Translations under genes and position numbers: made by a program
Notes under the pieces: generated by a model
The model's database searches: none
Told to the model about the DNA's origin: nothing
What the model saw: the letters and a program-made list of their open reading frames with translations, nothing else
Assembly: GCF_014529535.1 (NCBI RefSeq)
Contig: NW_023503374.1
Span: 4,836,001-4,900,000 of the forward strand
Source: Bradysia coprophila
Taxonomy: Eukaryota > Arthropoda > Insecta > Diptera > Sciaridae
Length of the DNA stretch: 64,000 bases
Direction: 5' to 3'
Shown: positions 57,542 through 64,000 of the stretch, piece after piece
Numbering within the stretch: the stretch's first letter is position 1
Layout of the letters: each line of letters starts with the position of its first letter

Positions 57542-60500
57542 ATGGATGTTGGCGGTGCATTCGGTGGTGGTAAAGCAGGAGCTCCATTCAATCCAATCTT
57601 ATTCGTTCAAAGACCTCAAGTTTTCCTAAGGGCATTATGCTGGGTAAGACCAATATGAGAAGAAAAATTTTTGGTGTTTCATATGTACTCGTTTTGTTCG
57701 ACAAGAAAAATCGATAGCAATGAATTTGCTCATGCCCACAATTTTTGTTCACCAAATCGTATACTACCTACATATAGAGAGAGATGTTTTTTTGTCACTG
57801 TTATCCATTCAGAGTTTTGTAATATACAATTTTGAATTCCATTGGAAATCAATTTATTTGGACTACATTTCGGATATCATGTGGAATATTTTATGATTAA
57901 TTATGTCACCAGTTTCCAGTCGTTTAGGAACAATTAGAGCTTTTTTAAGTATTTAAAAAAAAACTTTTTTTTTCTTCTTGTCTTGTCTTGTTGTGTATAC
58001 ATATCACACACTCAACACTTGTGTGAAAAACAGCTACACCCCATCATGAAAGTCGTAGATTGTTTACCATTGAGGTGACAAGAAATTTCAATTTAGTAAC
58101 ACTTAACTGCGGATAAGACTATTTGCATTTGGGCTTTAAGTGACTGTACTGTTATTGAATGACCTAGACTCGTACTTGGATTCAGTTAGTTCACTGAGAA
58201 ATCATTTAAATATCTCCAAATTTGAAGCGATCAATGCGAAATAATTTCAAGGTCCACATAATAGTCCAAGTGGAACGCAAATGGAAAACTTAGACTCAAA
58301 ATTCAATATTGATCAATGTGAACTCCTATAACAAAATAAGTCGATGAAAGTCAGATTAGGAAACTCAAAAAATTAGAAGGGAAGATTCGTAGAAGATTGA
58401 CGTCTCTCTTTAAGTTTTCCTTATTTTTACCTCGTTTTAAGTGTTGCGACGATGCGACTCTCTTATGTTCGTAGACATGAACAGATTTGGTGAACAATAA
58501 GCAAAATTCACGAAAAATTCTCTCCACTTGATCTCAATCTCTTCATCGAATTCAACAGTTTTGTTCGTAAACCTGAATTCGGTCAATTAAATTGTATGTT
58601 CTGGAATTACTGAAAGTTTCTATTTCGTTTTGTGTCTACGAAATTTTCCTTTTTTTCCTTTTTTACAAACGTATAGTACGAGGAAGAAAACTTTTGTACA
58701 AACAATGGTTGAGTGTTCATAAAAAGAACTCAAGACCAATGAACTTCCACGCAAATATTGACTGAAAAGCATAGGGCAACGGCACTAGTTACAACCCTCC
58801 TTTATTTTAGTTCCGAGTAAGTGTTTCATCTCATTCACGCATACAGTGTTGTCACTCGGATCTTTCTTTCACTGCTCGTAACAGGTGCCGATACCCTATG
58901 CTGTCAAACCTTTATAAGTTGAACGTAATGTTGAAATTCGGATATCAAGTTCTTTGTGTGAAATTTGCACGATTTGAAGTTAGTATGATGATTTCTACAG
59001 TGTGGAGTTCACAGTCTATCTCCTTACCTGTTGACTTCAAAATAAATGGTGTCAGTTGCTTTTCATGTTTGACCTTGAACTAGATGTTGGTCAAGAACCC
59101 TGATTCGGAGTTTTTAAATTAAATAGTTCAGTCGAATCGTTGCTTTGCATTTATTATTTACTCAAAACGTTAGCATTGGTATTGTCATTAATTTCGAGTA
59201 TCTCTCACACATTTTTCCAATCGACGAACTAATCTCCACACGTAACTGATTCATCAGCAAACCATTTTTTTGTTGTTGTAAACAATTTCAGTTTTTTAGT
59301 GCTTCGACAATTGAAATATTTCTGTTTCGTTTTCAGTTATTTGCAATTGTTGTGTTCGGATGCATATCGTCGGAAGGCTGGACTGTTATCGACGGCAAAG
59401 ATTCTTGTCTGTACAATGATAATTCGAATGCATGTAACTACGGTGTCGGAATTGGTGTGATTGCATTCCTAGCCTCAATGGGATTTATTGTCGGTGAATA
59501 TCTGTTCGAACAAATGTCATCGGTTAAGACGAGAAAGCACTTCGTTCTCGGAGATTTGGGATTTTCAAGTAAGGACTCCCACTGCCATATGTGCCATTGA
59601 CGGAATTTAATGTGCGTTGCATTTACAGGCTTGTGGGCATTTTTATATTTTGTTGGATTTTGCTATCTCACCAATCAGTGGGGAAAGGCGAAGGAACCAC
59701 CAAACGGATATGGAGTTAATAATGTACAAGCTGCCATTGTATTCTCTCTGTTTTCAATTGTGACCTGGGTAATTATCACGGAGAACAAAACGACAATGAC
59801 CGTCAGCTCATTTGATTTTATTTGTTTCATATAGGCTGGTTGCGCTTGGTTTGCATATCAACGTTACAAGCAAGGAGTCGATGCTGCCTTCGCTCCTACA
59901 TATGAATCAGATCCCACAGCCAATGCATACTCAAGTTATCCGGTCGGTAATGTTGAATCTGAACAATACAATGAACCGCCGTTTGGCCAGCAACAACAAC
60001 AGCAACGAGGTAAATCTAAATAATTTTCTGTGTACCACAAGACTTCTATTTTATCTCCCGATGGGCTCTTAAGAGATATTGTGTAGAGATTTTGGAGTTT
60101 TTCATGAAGTGGAATATAATGACTCTGACTGTGAGATAGAGGTGGGCGGGCTACCCGAAGTTGGTCAAAAACCCGGCCCGAACCGAACCCGATTCATTTT
60201 TAACGGGCTTCGGGTTATAGGGTTTCGAAAATTTGATTCGGGTTGGGTTCGGGCGGTTTCGGTCTTTAAATTAAAAAAAGTCGAACCCGACCCTAATTAA
60301 TTTTTGTTAAATTCGTACAGTCATAAGTGGTGCAAACTGCAAACTTATCCAATTTCTCTCGGAAACAATGCGGATTTATGTATGGATACAAAATAAAAAT
60401 CTATTTTTACGTTTCTTAAATATTTTGGATTTTATCGGATTTCAGCATATGTCGGGTTTCGGGTTCTCGGGTTTTTAAAATCGATTCGGGTCGGGTACGG

Positions 60501-61474
60501 GTCGGGTTGGGTTTCGAAAAAACCTCGGCCCGCTTACCTCTACTGTGAGACACTTCGTTTTTTCAAGCAAGACAACTAATTTGAAGCCTCCTAAATCTTG
60601 AACATTCAACATTCCTTGATGGATTTATACCAAGTTTAAAACAAAAATAATTCCAGCTAATCCTACAAGCGTACCAAGTGCATATAGCCCAGATTAAAGC
60701 ATTGTAAAGAGTATTGGGCTGAGGTGAATGAAGCACTCGTTCGATAAAAATATATCTCGTTCTACAAACATTGATTCAACATTCAACTGTAACATCAATG
60801 CTTGATCTGTAATTTTGTGGAAAGAATTCGCTAACTGAAGACCTGTGCAAGAGCTGGCAAGAGCTTTATGTCTTCAGTCTTTGACCAACTTTCACTTATT
60901 GTACCTACTGCCAAATGTCACTGCAAAAAAGGAGCAACGAAGGAGCAGGGCCTATTACAGAATTTTTCTGAATTTCCAGAATTGAAATTCTCTAAAATAA
61001 GCGACTGACGGATCGACTGCGAAAAGATCATATTCAATTTTATGTAAACTGAAGCTCGGAACAGGTCAAGTTGGAAGTGACCTGAACCTGATACGGTATA
61101 TTGGACCAACCAAGGCCTAATATTTGAGTAATAATTCTCTAAAGATTTCCTAAAATGACCGAAAATTTATTTGGAATCTTTATGAATCCGTTCTCAAATA
61201 ATCGACCTTGGGACCAACTCTGACGTGAAATTCTAATTCGGGAATTTATATTCAGATAACCTGATAAGGTTTTTGAGAAATCTGATAGTGTATCATGTCA
61301 GGCTCAGATTGGTTGAACGTGACCTGTAGATTTTCAAGTTTTCGATTTTAAGTCGAAGGTCAAACCTGATGAGCCTTTGTTATAATCTAGTCAAGCCGCA
61401 AACGTTTTGGCCATAAAATAATTTTGTTTCCATTTTTTACCATTTCAGGTGAATATCCAGCACCGAATTACTAA
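57542..61474 (+). CDS. Synaptogyrin: Synaptogyrin
   Basis: A four-helix MARVEL-domain protein of synaptic and related vesicles, involved in vesicle biogenesis and release. Exons are 57542-57643, 59337-59568, 59629-59768, 59835-60009 and 61449-61474, all in phase, about 224 aa. The protein starts MDVGGAFGGGKAGAPFNP, a typical family opening. Helices lie near residues 27-44, about 70-90, 113-130 and 148-165. The conserved loop GDLGFSSLWAFLYFVGFCYL spans exons 2-3, and WFAYQRYKQGVDAAF begins the tail. The C-terminal tail is acidic, then a Gln run (QQQQQQ), and ends EYPAPNY, supplied by a 26-bp last exon. Intron 1 is about 1.7 kb. Intron 4 carries the transposon at 60137-60542. AATAAA lies at 61580. 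Confidence 0.95.
60137..60542. mobile_element. hAT-like MITE with 8-bp TSD in synaptogyrin intron 4
   Basis: A 406-bp element begins TAGAGGTGGGCGGGC and ends GCCCGCTTACCTCTA. CTGTGAGA flanks it exactly on both sides (60129-60136 and 60543-60550). Its subterminal parts are rich in CCCGA/TCGGG words (CGGGTTTCGGGTT, CCCGGCCCGAACC), which makes it GC-rich for this region. The ends resemble those of 43453-44315. Confidence 0.9.
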
Positions 61475-64000
61475 AAAGATTTTACGTTAAATTGACTGTG
61501 TCATAAAGAATAATTTTGATTCAAAATCATTTTGAAATGAAAAGTTAAAAAAATAATTTCGGAGGGGCACAATTAAGATAATAAAACAATTGTGTTACAC
61601 CGCCATATAATAATAATAATAATGCCGTGAGTTTAAAGATAAGGAACATGATATGGTAAGACCATTTTTTTTTGTTTTTGTTTTTGATTTTAAGACAAAA
61701 GACGAAGAAAATTTTTTTCACATCTTAAAGAACTTAAACTTAAATTTATTCCAAACTAGTCAAAACAAGGTGTAATGAATGGTTTAGCGTTGTTTAAACC
61801 ACTGATAATAAAGAGCGTTTCGAATAAATATATATTTATTAGTCTAAATATATCTAGACATCAGAGTTAGCAAATAGAGAAATATAAGAAGAAGAGAATA
61901 ATGAAATTGCGGTTCGTTCGCTTGTTTTTTTAATTTATTGAAAGTAAATAAATTTCTCATTATAATAAGTATAAATGACGCTCTCAAATCATGTGTTCAA
62001 ATAGATCTGCATCGTAGATATTCTCAGCTCTTTTAATGTTATCTGTATCGTTCAACGTTTCAACATTATACCGTAAAAAATCCCCACAAAATGCCGTTCC
62101 ATCCTTTCGTTTGTACTTAATGAATTCGTACTATTTTGGGATCGCGATAACAAGACTATCTCTTTCCCACAGTTGAACACTCTTACTACTTGTTAAGTAG
62201 TACTTGACCGTATTAGGTATGACGATACATCCAAAGTAGATTCCTTTGTACATATCATTTAAACGTGACGTTTATTGACGAATGAAAAACTGAATGAAAC
62301 ATTCCCCCGTCTATCATATCGACATATTCCAAGTTCAACCCGTTCCGAGCATTTTTTCCTATTTTACAACACAATTTACTACTGGAACTGCATTTATTCA
62401 GCGTTTTAACGCGTTCCAATAAAATGTTTGTTTTTTCTAAGTTTATCGACTTTGTTCCAACCAAAATTTCGATTCCCTTTTACATTTAAAACACAATTTC
62501 CAAAAAAAAAAAAAACAGGAAATTGTTCAGTCGACGAAAAGCATCTCTCATCTTGTTCCAAAGTTAGTTCACTTTGTTCGTCATCAAAGTTTCTAATAAT
62601 CAGGAAAATTCCAGGAATCTGTTTGAATTACGATCTTCCAATAGTTATACTGTCACTATTACTGTCATTAATGATTACGTTTCTATCATTTTTCTGTCAC
62701 TTTTCCAATTTTCTACATTCGAAAAAGGCCAATTTTTACCCATCGTCACATTGGTCGAGTCAAAGTTGAGATCAGTGACCAGCCGAAAACGTACTTTTCT
62801 ACCGACTATAATAGAGGATTGAAAGAAATAATTGATTAAAGAAACGCAGAAACGTAAAATTTTCAAAGAAATAGTTAGTTGTTAATCTCGGGAAAAAAGT
62901 TGGAAATTTCATTTCGAGGGTGTCGTTGTAGTCAGAGCATATCGAGAACCACGAGTCACCCGAGCCAATGAAATTTAATTCTTTTCTCCCGATGTTAATA
63001 CATAATTTTTACGCTACAAGGGCATGAAAGCTCGGTGAGAAAATGATCATTTTAATTTGGGGCAACAAAGGCGAGTTTTTAGAGCTTTTTAGAGTTTATA
63101 GCTATTTTCGTTGGAACGAGCCGAAAATACTTCGGAAGAAATAAAATGCATTTATTGGAACCAGTTTTATGTAACCCTTGATTCGATTCACTTGGTCACT
63201 TCCCCATTTTTTTTGTTCTGTTGCGTCAAAGTGTAATCGCTTTTCATATTTAAAAGGAATGAAGAAATTTAAATAATAATAGAAATTACTCAGTCATATT
63301 TTGAGCGACATTGTGTACATAAATGTGTTCCAAAATTAATAAACAAAAAAAGAAAGAAAAATAATAAATAAACCAAACTAATAAAAGTATTACCTTTGAA
63401 TAATAACTACTACTTTATGGACAAGCAGCAAACCGTTGTCCACTAAACAAACAAACAAATCATCGTTGTAGTACAGACAGGAGTTATCAATAATATATTC
63501 TCATAAAAACCGCATAAAAAGTATAAAAATAAAAGTAAAAAAAAATTGTAATAAAACACTCAACGACCCAACACACAAAACAACAAAAAATAATTGAAAC
63601 AAATTGAAATGAAAAATGTCTATAAAAAAATGGAGCATTCGTATATTTACATGTTATATTTACTGTAAAATTTATCAAAACATAAGGTGAAAATATATGC
63701 AATGACGGTGTCAAAATAAAATTATAAATTGAAAATCATTCAATAAAAAATAAAAAATAAAATTTAAAAAAATGAACTAGGAATAGTAGAGTTATTTACT
63801 GTTGATTAGTGTAGTAGGTAATAGCGTAGCAATATAATCTCAGTTTGATTGTTTGGTTTTAGATTTTTTTTCCTTTTCGTTTGTTTTGTTTTTGTGATTT
63901 TTAAATTCAAGATGATAAGTTTAAAAAAGACAGACAAATTATTACATTAAAAATATATACAAAGAGAGGATATTGAAGAACAAAATGGAATAATAATAAA
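61475..64000. other. 3' region of synaptogyrin and AT-rich flank
   Basis: The first part would be 3' UTR (AATAAA at 61580-61585). A short (AAT)n microsatellite lies at 61606-61622. The remainder is extremely AT-rich with short chance frames only. No gene or transposon end is supported. Confidence 0.45.

Overview
This window looks like nuclear DNA of an insect, most likely a dipteran. It is AT-rich. Every recognisable gene is split by short GT-AG introns (often 55-75 bp), genes are sparse, and the space between them is packed with small inverted-repeat transposons. The exact group (for example a lower fly such as a fungus gnat) cannot be fixed by eye. No bacterial operon, CRISPR array or complete tRNA/rRNA gene was seen.

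Genes from left to right. (1) 5338-8243, minus: a CAT-type cationic amino acid transporter (SLC7 family), 8 coding exons, about 605 aa. (2) 34102-36029, plus: a LAT / system L-type amino acid transporter, also SLC7, 6 coding exons, about 494 aa. (3) Inside a 3.2 kb palindromic cassette (39340-42566) lie two intact, convergent, intron-containing genes. One is an unrecognised coiled-coil protein of about 251 aa (40114-40929, plus). The other is a ZAR1-like 3CxxC zinc-finger protein of about 161 aa (41164-41852, minus). (4) 45261-47026, minus: the nitrilase-Fhit fusion NitFhit, 6 exons, about 472 aa. (5) 49200-49909, plus: a small TFPT/INO80F-like coiled-coil nuclear protein, 3 exons. (6) 54340-56368, minus: the WD40 protein AAMP, 3 exons. 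A duplicated copy of its last exon, broken by a stop codon, lies 4.3 kb away at 50081-50200. (7) 57542-61474, plus: synaptogyrin, 5 exons.

The rest is accessory sequence. Several insertions can be proved from target-site duplications (TSDs): 8-bp repeats around 10668-10920, 13829-14033 and 60137-60542; imperfect 8-bp repeats around 32616-32775 and 43453-44315; 9-bp around 36836-36997; 10-bp around 12507-13496. There is a 3.3 kb element with hAT-like ends (12295-15605) carrying two further insertions, two LINE reverse-transcriptase tails, tRNA-like (SINE-type) segments, and minisatellites at 50.7-51.6 kb. From 8.3 to 34 kb I could support no functional gene, only one transposon-broken coding exon (10432-11022).

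The most unusual object is the 39340-42566 cassette. Its roughly 650-bp arms look virtually identical, and each arm ends just upstream of one of the two inward-facing genes, so the two genes start from mirror-image copies of the same flanking DNA.
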